From: Thermosphaera sp.
GTDB lineage: Archaea > Thermoproteota > Thermoprotei_A > Sulfolobales > Desulfurococcaceae
DNA: 64,000 nt
Reading direction: 5' to 3'
Assembly: GCA_038827615.1 (NCBI GenBank)
Contig: JAWBNK010000001.1
Span: forward strand, 1,054,290 to 1,118,289
The position numbers and the translations under genes were made by a program. Of this stretch, positions 8,425-16,384 are shown piece after piece; within the stretch, counting starts at the first letter, position 1, and every line of letters starts with the position of its first letter. The notes below the pieces were generated by a model. That model was not told the DNA's origin. It saw only the letters and a list, made by a program, of their open reading frames with translations, and did not search any database.

Positions 8425-8685
8425 ATGGTCGAGTTTGAAGTTCCTCCTTCACAGAGAGACGCTAGCATGATCGTCTGGATTATATCCCTCATAGTGCTTG
8501 GCGGATTACTGTTGATGCTGGGATTTTCAACCAACATTGGAGATGTCGTTGGGAGCGACCCTTACTTAGGATACAGGTACATAGCCCACTTGATCGTCGT
8601 AGCCATAGTCATATTGATCGGCATCATTGGATGGCTAAGTGGTAGAGGGAGTGTTGAGAAAACTGGTCTATTCAAGTTTGAGTAG
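8425..8685 (+). CDS. small membrane protein with two transmembrane helices
   Basis: An 86-residue protein. ATG 8425 is chosen because GGTGG sits five bases upstream and a TATA box lies between it and the in-frame start at 8368. Two strongly hydrophobic stretches (MIVWIISLIVLGGLLLMLGF and IAHLIVVAIVILIGIIGWL) are separated by a short polar loop with DPYLGYRY. No known family is recognised. It diverges from the AGCS symporter gene, so it could share regulation or act as an accessory subunit, but this is inference from position only. Confidence 0.7.
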   Translation: MVEFEVPPSQRDASMIVWIISLIVLGGLLLMLGFSTNIGDVVGSDPYLGYRYIAHLIVVAIVILIGIIGWLSGRGSVEKTGLFKFE

Positions 8686-8808
8686 CATGGTTTAAATCAG
8701 CTTAAAAACCCGTGAAACCTCGCGATACCGTTTTTACGAATTCCCCACATACCGTCGAGCTAGACAAGATTATTAACTATTAAACGTAGATCTTAACATG
8801 TGATATTA

Positions 8809-10188
8809 ATGGATAATTCGCTCAAAATCCCTTCTGCAAAGAAACTAGATAAGAGTATTCCCGTTGTCGAAAAATACAAGAAGTATGTCTCACAAAGTCA
8901 GGCATTCAAATATTTCCCAATCGCCGTTGCGAGAGCTAAGAATGCGAGAATATGGGATGCTGATGGAAACGAGTACATAGACTTCCTAGCTAGCGCCGCA
9001 TCGTATAATATCGGGCATTCCAATGAGGAAGTGGTAAAAGCCGTTAAAGACCACTTAGACAGGTTCATCCACTACTGCTTGTACTTGTATCACGAACCTG
9101 TTGCAGAGTTCTCAGAACTCTTGGTCAACATAACCCCTTGGAGCTACGACAAGAAGGTAATAATAGGGTTGAGCGGGGGAGACGCTAATGACACGGCTTT
9201 GAAAGCGGCCCTAGCATATACTCGGAGACCGAGGATAGCCTCGTTCACATACTCATACCATGGGACTACAGCCCTCGACATAGCAGTGGGGGGTTCTTTC
9301 GACCCTGAGCTGAGGAGCGTTATACCCTTCCACAACGTCTACTTCCTCGAGTTCCCGGATACGTATAGGTGTGTCAACAATATAGATGACCCCGAACAAT
9401 GCGGCGAGGAATACCTATCCATGGCTGAATCGTTCTTCAAGAGATACGCTGGCGAATCCTTCGCCGCACTAATAATAGAACCCATCCAAGGGGATGGGGG
9501 AGTCCTCGTACCGCCTGAAAACTTCATGAGGGGGATTAGAAAGATAACCGAGGAGCACGGGATAGTGTTGATAGATGATGAAGTCCAAACCGGTATGGGT
9601 AGGACTGGTAGGTTGTTTGCAATAGAACACTTCAATGTTGAACCCGACCTGGTGGTCCTCGGAAAAGCCCTCGGGGGCGGGATGCCTGTTTCAGCGGTAG
9701 TGGGGAGGAGGGAGATTGTCGAGTCGGCTCCCCCGCAATCATTCTTCGCCACCTCGGCTGCTCACGCGTCGTCTGTCGCAGGAGCAATCGCGGCTGTTAA
9801 ATACGTGTTGAGAAACAAACTAGATGAAGCAGCGAGAGAGAAAGGCAAGTACCTTTTGAAGAGATTGAACGAGCTCAAGGATAGATACGAGGTAGTGGGG
9901 GACGTCAGAGGATTAGGCCTCATGCTAGGAGTAGACATTGTAAAGGATAAAAAGTCGAAACAACCCGACAGGACGCTGTCTCTGAAAATAATCTGGAGGG
10001 CTTGGGAGAAGGGACTCATAATGATGACTTATGGGAAGTATGGCAATGTATTGAGGATCGCCCCACCGCTCACGATTCCATATGAAGACCTAGATAGAGC
10101 CGTTGAGATAATCGACGAATCAATCAAGGAAGCATTAGAAGGCAAGGTACCCGATGAAGTAGTAAACTACATGACAGCGTGGAAGTAG
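8809..10188 (+). CDS. class III PLP aminotransferase (or broad amino-acid racemase)
   Basis: A 459-residue protein of the ornithine/4-aminobutyrate aminotransferase fold. Visible motifs are FLASAASYNIGHSNEEVV, GGDANDTALKAA, IIEPIQGDGGV, the PLP-aspartate in VLIDDEVQTGMGRTG, and the Schiff-base lysine in VLGKALGGGMPVSA. ATG 8809 is preferred over GTG 8800, which serves better as part of a GTGAT binding site. Archaeal relatives include 4-aminobutyrate/ornithine aminotransferases and, in Thermococcales, PLP racemases acting on alanine/serine or leucine/methionine. The AGCS symporter nearby makes an alanine-type substrate plausible, but sequence alone does not decide. Confidence 0.85.
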   Translation: MDNSLKIPSAKKLDKSIPVVEKYKKYVSQSQAFKYFPIAVARAKNARIWDADGNEYIDFLASAASYNIGHSNEEVVKAVKDHLDRFIHYCLYLYHEPVAEFSELLVNITPWSYDKKVIIGLSGGDANDTALKAALAYTRRPRIASFTYSYHGTTALDIAVGGSFDPELRSVIPFHNVYFLEFPDTYRCVNNIDDPEQCGEEYLSMAESFFKRYAGESFAALIIEPIQGDGGVLVPPENFMRGIRKITEEHGIVLIDDEVQTGMGRTGRLFAIEHFNVEPDLVVLGKALGGGMPVSAVVGRREIVESAPPQSFFATSAAHASSVAGAIAAVKYVLRNKLDEAAREKGKYLLKRLNELKDRYEVVGDVRGLGLMLGVDIVKDKKSKQPDRTLSLKIIWRAWEKGLIMMTYGKYGNVLRIAPPLTIPYEDLDRAVEIIDESIKEALEGKVPDEVVNYMTAWK

Positions 10189-10210
10189 TAAGACCCGCGG
10201 GAGAGATAGT

Positions 10211-10303
10211 AGCCGGGCGGGGATTCGAACCCCGGTCACGGGGGTTCTCCCCCTGGCCGAAGGGACCAGAGCCCCGCATCCTTGGCCGCTAGACGACCCG
10301 GCT
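10211..10303 (-). tRNA. tRNA-Gln (CTG anticodon), about 21-nt intron
   Basis: The minus strand gives acceptor AGCCGGG pairing with CCCGGCT, T-arm CGGGG-TTCGAAT-CCCCG, D-arm GTCTAGCGGCCAAGGA, and anticodon stem CGGGG/CCCCG. The 5' part reads CTCTGGT, placing U33 before CTG, hence Gln. The gene is 93 nt, about 21 nt more than a normal tRNA; the excess (around CCTTCGGCCAGGGGGAGAA) lies between anticodon loop and 3' stem. If position 38 is T the splice point falls after 38-41, a non-canonical site; because flanking C residues are identical the exact junction is not resolved. No CCA is encoded. Confidence 0.8.
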
Positions 10304-10418
10304 ATCAGTATCAATTAATCTTGACGAGCTTTTTAATCTTTAATCTTTCATCGATTAAACTTTCTTTTAAAGGACAGCATGTTTTAAAAGCCTATTCAGA
10401 TTAATTCAATAATAGCCT

Positions 10419-10492
10419 GGGCCCGTAGCTCAGCATGGTAGAGCGGCGGGCTTTTAACCCGTAGGTCCCGGGTTCAAATCCCGGCGGGCCCG
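10419..10492 (+). tRNA. tRNA-Lys (TTT anticodon)
   Basis: Acceptor GGGCCCG pairs with CGGGCCC; the D-arm contains TAGCTCAGCATGGTAGAGC; the anticodon stem GCGGG/CCCGT encloses CTTTTAA, giving anticodon TTT; the T-arm is CCCGG-GTTCAAATC-CCGG-like. No intron and no encoded CCA. It is divergent from the tRNA-Gln gene; these two tRNAs fill most of the gap between the aminotransferase and pckG. Confidence 0.93.
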
Positions 10493-10521
10493 CATAAATT
10501 TTCTCCTTTACACTCGAAATC

Positions 10522-12420
10522 CTATGCTCTGTCAAGCTTGAATGGGCTAACAGGGTCTCCGTACTTATCCCTCGCCTTTACCAGCCTTCCCTTCTCCTCC
10601 CTCAGCACGTCAAAGAATAACTTCGGGGTATCTGGGATTTCAGAGTAAGTGACCCATATTCTCTCTATCTTCTCCAAGAGCTTGCTCACTCTCACGCTGA
10701 ATAGTTTCTCATACAAGTGCTCGCTGAACTCCTTGTTCAACTCCTTTCTAAACAGCTCAACAAGGTCATTGTAGAGTGGAACATACCCTGTGGGGGTCTC
10801 CAGTGCGTCGAGTTCGTTGTGAACCCTTTTCTCCATCCAGCGTAACCAGACTTTTTTATCGACTTTTTCCGTTAAGAATCGGCCATCCTTGTCCCTTAGG
10901 AAGTAGTTTACCCCGTAAATCCTTGGCTGTCTTGAAAGCCCCTCCGCGAATCTAAAGTGGAGCTCGGTGAACTGACCCGGAGATATCGAGAGGAAGTCTA
11001 GGATGGCGTAAGGGTTGAACTCCCTAACACCTGACTGCCCCAGCACTGCCGTGGTTCTCTCAGATTCGAGTGAAGCCCCCTTAGTCACGATTCCGTGAAC
11101 CCAGTTGAAAGCCTCCTCGACGGGAGGCAACGTGTCCGAGTCTCTCCCCCCGAAAATCATCCCTGAGACCGGGACTCCCATGGGATCATTTATTCTGGGG
11201 TCTACTCTACTGAGGTAGAAGATGCTCGTTGTGAACCTTGCGTTCGGATGAGACGGGGGAATCTCCTTCCCGTTCTCATCCCTAATCCCCGGCCGCCATT
11301 TTCCCGCGTAGTTTATCCCTGGCCTTGGTTCTTCACTCTTACCGTTCCACCATACATCGCCGTCTTCAGTGTATAAGACGTTGGCGAAGATTACCTCCGT
11401 TTCCCTCGAGGTCAGTATTTCGTAAATCTCTTTATCGTCAACGGGGTTAACACCATCGATGATTCCGAACATGCCTATCTCCGGGTTAATGGCCCTGGCC
11501 TCGCCGTTCACGTTCCTTATGATTGCTAAGTCGTCGCCAACCACGAGATCCGACATTAAAGCAGTAGAGGTTTTACCACAGCCAGCTGGAAAAGCCCCCG
11601 TGAAATAAGCTACCTTGTCGCCGCCGCCCTTCATTCCAATGATGAACATGTGCTCGCACAGCCACCCCTCCTTAAATCCCTTATACACGCACAGCCTCAG
11701 CGAGAGCTTCTTCAACCCAACCGTGTTGCCCGCGTACTGAGTGTTGACGCTGTATGTAATCATCTCCTCCGGATCAATGTATATCCTCCTCTTAGAAACG
11801 TTCTTGCTCCACCCGTTCTCGTCTCTCTCGCCGGAACTGTGGAGAAACCTCATGTACTCGATACTATCCGAGCGTGTGAACTCCTCATAGCAAACCCTGT
11901 AGAGGATGTTCTCGCTGTGAATCACGTAGGCCGAGTCAGTGACCTGGACTCCTAGTAGGGTGAATGGGGAACCCCTTGGTCCAAAACAGTAAAAGCCTAT
12001 GTACATCTCCTTGCTTCTCATTATATCCCGATAGATTTGCCATACCTCGTTTCTCAACTCCTCTCGATCACCACTGTTAACCAAAGGTATTTGAACCCCT
12101 CTGCTAGTCATGATCTTCGTGTTTCCTCTATCCCTGGCCAAGTCCTTAATGCCGTCGAAGTGAACCGTGTGCAAGGAGTTGTAGCGTGACACATACTCCT
12201 CTCCGTTTTCAACGGCTCTTCTACGAATATAATCGAGGTCTTCTCTTGAACCAGTATTGACAAATATCGAGGAGGGATTCAAGTGTTCTGCTACCTGCTT
12301 GATCCAATCTAGTAGTTCACAATTCTTTATCCTTGCCAGCTTCTCGATTTCAACACTACTTGCATATTTCTTAAGGACGCTGATAGATTCGACGCATTTG
12401 TCACGAGGTTCTTTAAGCAT
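10522..12420 (-). CDS. pckG: phosphoenolpyruvate carboxykinase (GTP)
   Basis: A 632-residue protein, the usual size for GTP-dependent PEPCK. It shows GPRGSPFTLLGVQVTDSAYV (substrate binding), the kinase-1a loop FPAGCGKTSTALM (about residue 280) with the reactive cysteine of this family, the kinase-2 VVGDDLAII, and nucleotide-binding FGGRDSDTLPPV. It converts oxaloacetate plus GTP to PEP, CO2 and GDP in the cytoplasm, for gluconeogenesis or anaplerosis. It is the last gene of a leftward group with the DUF99 and cdc6 genes but is separated by 27 bases and a TAATGAG-type leader, so may have its own promoter. Confidence 0.96.
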   Translation of the reverse strand: MLKEPRDKCVESISVLKKYASSVEIEKLARIKNCELLDWIKQVAEHLNPSSIFVNTGSREDLDYIRRRAVENGEEYVSRYNSLHTVHFDGIKDLARDRGNTKIMTSRGVQIPLVNSGDREELRNEVWQIYRDIMRSKEMYIGFYCFGPRGSPFTLLGVQVTDSAYVIHSENILYRVCYEEFTRSDSIEYMRFLHSSGERDENGWSKNVSKRRIYIDPEEMITYSVNTQYAGNTVGLKKLSLRLCVYKGFKEGWLCEHMFIIGMKGGGDKVAYFTGAFPAGCGKTSTALMSDLVVGDDLAIIRNVNGEARAINPEIGMFGIIDGVNPVDDKEIYEILTSRETEVIFANVLYTEDGDVWWNGKSEEPRPGINYAGKWRPGIRDENGKEIPPSHPNARFTTSIFYLSRVDPRINDPMGVPVSGMIFGGRDSDTLPPVEEAFNWVHGIVTKGASLESERTTAVLGQSGVREFNPYAILDFLSISPGQFTELHFRFAEGLSRQPRIYGVNYFLRDKDGRFLTEKVDKKVWLRWMEKRVHNELDALETPTGYVPLYNDLVELFRKELNKEFSEHLYEKLFSVRVSKLLEKIERIWVTYSEIPDTPKLFFDVLREEKGRLVKARDKYGDPVSPFKLDRA

Positions 12421-12447
12421 TGAAACACCCGTTTATAATGAGAATTT

Positions 12448-13029
12448 TCAACCAGTTATTAAAAACAAACTCCTCTGTTGGTGAACTAGTTTGGATATGC
12501 TAGAGGCGAGCATGTCGGCGACTCTCAAGGGCTCGGGTATGGGGCTGTAAATACATGCCTTCTTGTAAGCCTCAACTGCCTTGTCAAAGGACAATCCCAC
12601 GTGATATATTTGAACAGGCTTCCACGGCGTGTCGACGTAACTCATTGATGATGCAACCCTCTTAATTACTTCAAACCTCTCGCCGCCGTCGGGAAAATGC
12701 TTGAGCAACGCCCCCTTTATCCTGTTAAGGTCCAAGGGATAGTGCTGCACCACTATGACTGGTTTACCAGTCTCTTGGAAAATCCAGTCAGGATCCACTA
12801 CGTCGAACCCAGAGTACGTCACTCCATCAAGGAAGACCAGTTCTCCCGCCATCATCTTGGATATGTTAATGATGATGCGTGAACTCTCCCTGCCGTCGAC
12901 CACGACCCTCCCGTAGCCTACCCTGGTTAGAAGGTTCTCCTCGAGCTCGACGCCTGCTACTACCGTTGCCCCCCTGCCTCCTTTGAACCATGCCGGGAAA
13001 AACCCGTCGTCAAATCCTTCCGACTTCAT
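12448..13029 (-). CDS. DUF99 (UPF0215) family protein, endonuclease V-like fold
   Basis: A 193-residue protein. The FDDGFF opening, LVFLDGVTYSGFDVVD (about residue 70) and the lysine/proline-rich YHVGLS region fit the DUF99 family, whose fold is related to endonuclease V. Catalytic activity is not established for archaeal members. Its ATG overlaps the cdc6 stop (ATGA type), so the two are translationally coupled, suggesting a link to DNA replication or repair. Confidence 0.8.
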   Translation of the reverse strand: MKSEGFDDGFFPAWFKGGRGATVVAGVELEENLLTRVGYGRVVVDGRESSRIIINISKMMAGELVFLDGVTYSGFDVVDPDWIFQETGKPVIVVQHYPLDLNRIKGALLKHFPDGGERFEVIKRVASSMSYVDTPWKPVQIYHVGLSFDKAVEAYKKACIYSPIPEPLRVADMLASSISKLVHQQRSLFLITG

Positions 13030-14207
13030 CCCGAATCCTTCAACGCGTCCTCAATGTTCTTGATTATGTCAGGTTTAACCTTAATTATCTTAGTGACCCC
13101 GTGCCTACCCCTGTTAACCACTTCAGCAACAATAAGCCCCATCATGTCTAATTGTGATATGATTTCGCTCACCCTCCGCTGAGTCAGGGGTTCGAAGCCA
13201 AGCTCCCTTACCTTGTTCATATAGGCAAGATATACCTCGCCCGTTGTCGCCGAACCCTTCTCCTTCACAATGTCCACTATCACCTTTAAGACGAGCTTCT
13301 GGTGGAGAGGTAGAACTGTCACCGTTTGGTAGACTCTGCCTTCCTCTATTTCAATGGAGGCTTTCTTCACGTGCTCTACAGTCACCTCGCTCGCGTTCTC
13401 CCTCTCAGCAATCTCCCCTGCAACCCTTAAGAGCTCTAATGCTCTCCTAGCATCTCCATGCTCTCTCGCGGCCAGAGCGGAGCAGTACGAGATAACGCCA
13501 TCCGTTATGGCTCCCGGCACGAACGCCTTATCAGCCCTCTGCTTCAAGATAGTGTATAGTTGCTCGGCATTGTAGGGTGGAAATACCATTTCCACCTCGC
13601 CGAGGCTGGACCTGACCCTCGGGTCGAGATTCTCTACGAAATTGATATCGTTGGTGATCCCTATTAGGACTACTTTAGAGCTCGACAACTCCTCGTTGAT
13701 TCTAACGAGCTTGTAGAGCAGGTCATCACCCTCCCTTCTAACATAATAGTCTATCTCGTCCAGGATCACTACGTGGAGCCCGCCCCAGTTCTCCAAGGCG
13801 TTAACGTATCTCCTGTAAACCTCGCTGACAGCTAGCCCAGTATGAGGGATCCTGAGGCCCATGCTCGAAGCTATTCCAGCTATAACTCTGTAAGTTGTGT
13901 CAACTTTCCGGGTATTGACGTAAGCATAGTTAAGCTTAGCCCCAAGCGATGCGGATTTCTCAACAATCTTTTTAACGACATACTTGGCTACGGCCGTCTT
14001 ACCAGTACCCGTTAACCCGTAGATTAAGACGTTGCTTGGCCTCACGCCTTGCGATACAACTATCAAGTGTTCGGCAAGCCTCTTAATCTCTTCCTCCCTG
14101 TGGGGGAGGTGGTCGGGGACGTAGTCCGGGTGTAATACTTCTCTATCGCGAAATATTTTCGAGGCAACTCCTCTCTTCTTAATCAATTCATCAATAATGT
14201 CGCTCAT
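13026..14207 (-). CDS. cdc6: ORC1-type DNA replication initiator
   Basis: A protein of 393 residues. Walker A IYGLTGTGKTAVAKYVVKK (about residue 65), Walker B VVILDEIDYY (about residue 145), sensor-1 LIGITNDINF, sensor-2 region ARREHGDARRALELL-like (here EHGDARRALELLR), and a C-terminal winged helix (about 300-393) that binds origin repeats. Orc1/Cdc6 recognises origin recognition boxes and loads MCM. Archaeal genes for it usually border an origin; the 117 bp upstream region here has inverted GAAAC-core motifs. Confidence 0.96.
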   Translation of the reverse strand: MSDIIDELIKKRGVASKIFRDREVLHPDYVPDHLPHREEEIKRLAEHLIVVSQGVRPSNVLIYGLTGTGKTAVAKYVVKKIVEKSASLGAKLNYAYVNTRKVDTTYRVIAGIASSMGLRIPHTGLAVSEVYRRYVNALENWGGLHVVILDEIDYYVRREGDDLLYKLVRINEELSSSKVVLIGITNDINFVENLDPRVRSSLGEVEMVFPPYNAEQLYTILKQRADKAFVPGAITDGVISYCSALAAREHGDARRALELLRVAGEIAERENASEVTVEHVKKASIEIEEGRVYQTVTVLPLHQKLVLKVIVDIVKEKGSATTGEVYLAYMNKVRELGFEPLTQRRVSEIISQLDMMGLIVAEVVNRGRHGVTKIIKVKPDIIKNIEDALKDSG

Positions 14208-14327
14208 AGCGGGTCACTGAAGCAAAGGTGTTTCAACTCGACGTTTCTAAATCCCATCAGGTTTCATTATAAACTATTAGTCTCATAATTTCTAGGGAAA
14301 CGGTGGAGAGACGGTCGAAACCTGATG
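14208..14327. other. oriC: candidate replication origin next to cdc6
   Basis: Five copies of a GAAAC core occur in 92 bases: on the minus strand at 14230-14234, 14243-14247 and 14261-14265, and on the plus strand at 14297-14301 and 14317-14321. The two groups point towards an AT-rich centre at about 14266-14290. The plus-strand copy TCTAGGGAAACGGTGGAG resembles the archaeal mini-ORB pattern (TGGAAAC plus a G-run). Genes on either side run away from this point. Inference from sequence only. Confidence 0.5.
14255..14327. repeat. 11-bp perfect inverted repeat with 51-bp spacer
   Basis: CATCAGGTTTC at 14255-14265 is the exact reverse complement of GAAACCTGATG at 14317-14327. The right arm includes the ATG start of the DUF432 gene. 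The arms are the inner left and outer right members of the GAAAC motif set in the origin candidate; a regulator site is the alternative. Confidence 0.75.
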
Positions 14328-15047
14328 TACGGAGTAGTAATAAAAGATATCTTACAGGTTGGGAAAGCCTTAATAAGAGTTGAGCGTTCAGGCAACTATT
14401 TGAAATACGTTCGAACGATCGACAGCGATACCAGGGAGATTATTCTCGATAGAAACGCCATAATCGAGACTCGCCCCATGTATCCGCTGTTTCACCCATC
14501 ATACATGACGAGCTATATTATCGTATATCTCAGCAAGCCAATCGTAGTGTCGCCTAAATCATCTATAAAACTATCGATACGGTTACCAGTTGACCTAGCC
14601 ATATACGCCTTCAGCGGAGATTACTATGAAATGATAGATGTAATACCGTTGCACACCTCATACAAGTTTGCCCTCTACGGACCCATTATTTCATCGGTTG
14701 AGGCAGCTGGCCACGTTGCCCGGTACGTGATGGCGGATCCCCTGACCGGTGACAATATTAAGCCGGAGCCAAACTACTGCACATCGACAGTATCCATATT
14801 CAATAAAACCCAGGATTTCGCCAGGGTCGGGAGAATACTCCTTGATGGAAAACCCTTGAAAATATTCTACGTGACCGGTACGCTGGAGTGCTATACCCAG
14901 AATATTAGAATGACCATTACTTCGAGCGAGCATGCATCTATTACTTACGAGGAGAAACCCTGTAGCGGCTGCGACGAGCTGGAAGAGCCGAGAGTGTTCA
15001 GAGGGCTACTGATGCCACTGTCTACTGAAATGTTATGGGGGTATTAG
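14325..15047 (+). CDS. DUF432 family protein
   Basis: A 240-residue protein. The KDILQVGKALIRVERSG opening, long beta-rich middle (IIVYLSKPIVVSPKSS, IRLPVDLAIYAF) and closing RGLLMPLSTEMLWGY match DUF432, an archaeal family usually encoded beside a mechanosensitive channel. That is so here: mscS starts two bases after its stop. Two cysteine pairs (CSGCDE near the end) might bind metal. No signal peptide or membrane helix is evident, so it may be a cytoplasmic partner of the channel. Confidence 0.8.
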   Translation: MYGVVIKDILQVGKALIRVERSGNYLKYVRTIDSDTREIILDRNAIIETRPMYPLFHPSYMTSYIIVYLSKPIVVSPKSSIKLSIRLPVDLAIYAFSGDYYEMIDVIPLHTSYKFALYGPIISSVEAAGHVARYVMADPLTGDNIKPEPNYCTSTVSIFNKTQDFARVGRILLDGKPLKIFYVTGTLECYTQNIRMTITSSEHASITYEEKPCSGCDELEEPRVFRGLLMPLSTEMLWGY

Positions 15048-15048
15048 C

Positions 15049-15885
15049 ATGAACTCGCTGGCCGAGCCGCTATTATCTTTCTTGAGGAATCCGGAGGCGT
15101 GGAGAGTAATCATAGCCATAGCGGTGTTCGCGGTTGGCTACCTAATAGCGTTGATAATACGTAGAACGGTCTTCAAGATCAGCGCTAGATTCTACGCGAA
15201 AAATATCGCGAGCCTGGTCTCGAGAACGATGTATTACATAATTCTGCTTATCGCGCTATCCTCTGCGCTAAGCTACCTCGGGATAGAATTGTCGGGTCTA
15301 ATAATAGCTGGAGGATTCGCCGGCATCATAGTAGGTGTCGCGCTTCAACCCTTAATGGCCAGCTTCTTCGCCGGCTTATACATAATGGCTGAGAGAATAA
15401 TTCAGCCCGGAGAAATAGTGTCCATTGGGAACACCATGGGCGAGGTTATCGAAGTCTCGCTGATGTTCACTAAAATCAGAAGCTTCGACGGAATACTGGT
15501 GACGATGCCTAACAGTCAGCTCCTCTCCACAGTAATTCAAAACTTGAGCAAAGCAGTAGCCCGGAGGACAGAGTTCAATGTTTCAATAGCTTATAAGGAT
15601 GACGCTGAGAAAGCCTACAAAGTCATCCAGCAAACGATAGCCAACCATCCATACGTTCTCGCGGAGCCGCCCCCAGACGTGTTCGTCTCGAAGCTGGCTG
15701 ACAGCGGGGTAGTCATCACGGTGAGAGTGTGGGCCCCCCGGCAACTCGTCTACCCGGTCACCAAAGACTTGTTGTGGAGGATAAAGAAGTCGCTCGACGA
15801 GGCAGGAATAACAATACCGTTCCCGCAACTAGACGTCTGGATAAAGACGCCTGTTGTGCTCGGTAAAAAAGACGAGAGCAGTTAA
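15049..15885 (+). CDS. mscS: small-conductance mechanosensitive channel, MscS family
   Basis: A 278-residue protein with three transmembrane segments: about residues 15-37, 62-82 and the pore-lining 88-115 (GLIIAGGFAGIIVGVALQPL), followed by the MscS beta domain (GEIVSIGNTMGEVIEVSLMF, MPNSQLLSTVIQN) and a C-terminal alpha-beta domain. It releases osmolytes under membrane tension. Coupled to the DUF432 gene upstream. Confidence 0.94.
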   Translation: MNSLAEPLLSFLRNPEAWRVIIAIAVFAVGYLIALIIRRTVFKISARFYAKNIASLVSRTMYYIILLIALSSALSYLGIELSGLIIAGGFAGIIVGVALQPLMASFFAGLYIMAERIIQPGEIVSIGNTMGEVIEVSLMFTKIRSFDGILVTMPNSQLLSTVIQNLSKAVARRTEFNVSIAYKDDAEKAYKVIQQTIANHPYVLAEPPPDVFVSKLADSGVVITVRVWAPRQLVYPVTKDLLWRIKKSLDEAGITIPFPQLDVWIKTPVVLGKKDESS

Positions 15886-15923
15886 TCCTTATAAACCCGG
15901 TAAGAACTTATCTATGTGATGAT

Positions 15924-15997
15924 GGGCCGGTAGCTCAGCCTGGAAGAGCGCTCGGTTGGCATCCGAGAGGTCCCGGGTTCAACTCCCGGCCGGTCCA
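15924..15997 (+). tRNA. tRNA-Ala (GGC anticodon)
   Basis: Acceptor GGGCCGG pairs with CCGGTCC (including the G3-U70 wobble, the identity element of tRNA-Ala). Anticodon stem CTCGG/CCGAG encloses TTGGCAT, giving GGC. T-arm is CCGGG-TTCAACT-CCCGG. No intron, no encoded CCA. Confidence 0.95.
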
Positions 15998-16043
15998 CTT
16001 CTTTCCCATTTTGCGAACATATTTATAGGGAGTTTAAACGATA

Positions 16044-16053
16044 TTTTTAAAAA
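16044..16053 (+). promoter_or_regulatory. TATA region of the RNA polymerase operon
   Basis: TTTTTAAAAA lies about 65 bases ahead of the rpoH start; an AGTTTAAAC element at about 16031-16039 is a second possibility. It would give a leader of roughly 40 bases. Confidence 0.4.
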
Positions 16054-16115
16054 TCTGTCTAAGATTTGATAAACCAGGAGGATATGTCCGGTTTCCCCTG
16101 TTTAAGGTGCTTATT

Positions 16116-16379
16116 ATGAAGAAGGGAGTTAATATTCTGGAGCATGAACTAGTTCCAAAGCACGAGGTTCTCAATCATAAAGAAGCAACTGAGGTCCTTA
16201 AGAGACTTGGCCTACAGCCCTGGCAACTTCCATGGATTTCCATCGATGATCCTGTGGTCAAAGCTATTGGAGCTAAGCCGGGCGACATCATTAGAATCTA
16301 CAGGAAGAGTCCTACAGCTGGCACATCAGTCGCCTATAGATATGTTGTGGTAGATGTTACCAAGAAGGCGGAGGCTTAA
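16116..16379 (+). CDS. rpoH: RNA polymerase subunit H
   Basis: An 87-residue protein related to the C-terminal part of eukaryotic Rpb5. [15 protein letters not shown] and [20 protein letters not shown] are strongly conserved in archaeal RpoH. ATG 16116 is preferred over GTG 16107, which lies inside the AAGGTG binding site. It opens the classic rpoH-B-A1-A2 operon, five bases before rpoB. Confidence 0.95.
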   Translation: MKKGVNILEHELVPKHEVLNHKEATEVLKRLGLQPWQLPWISIDDPVVKAIGAKPGDIIRIYRKSPTAGTSVAYRYVVVDVTKKAEA

Positions 16380-16384
16380 CGACC

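Noticed and set aside
15916-15922. GTGATGA, a perfect C box, just before tRNA-Ala
   Set aside because: No D box or paired D'/C' boxes at the right spacing follow; the tRNA starts at once.
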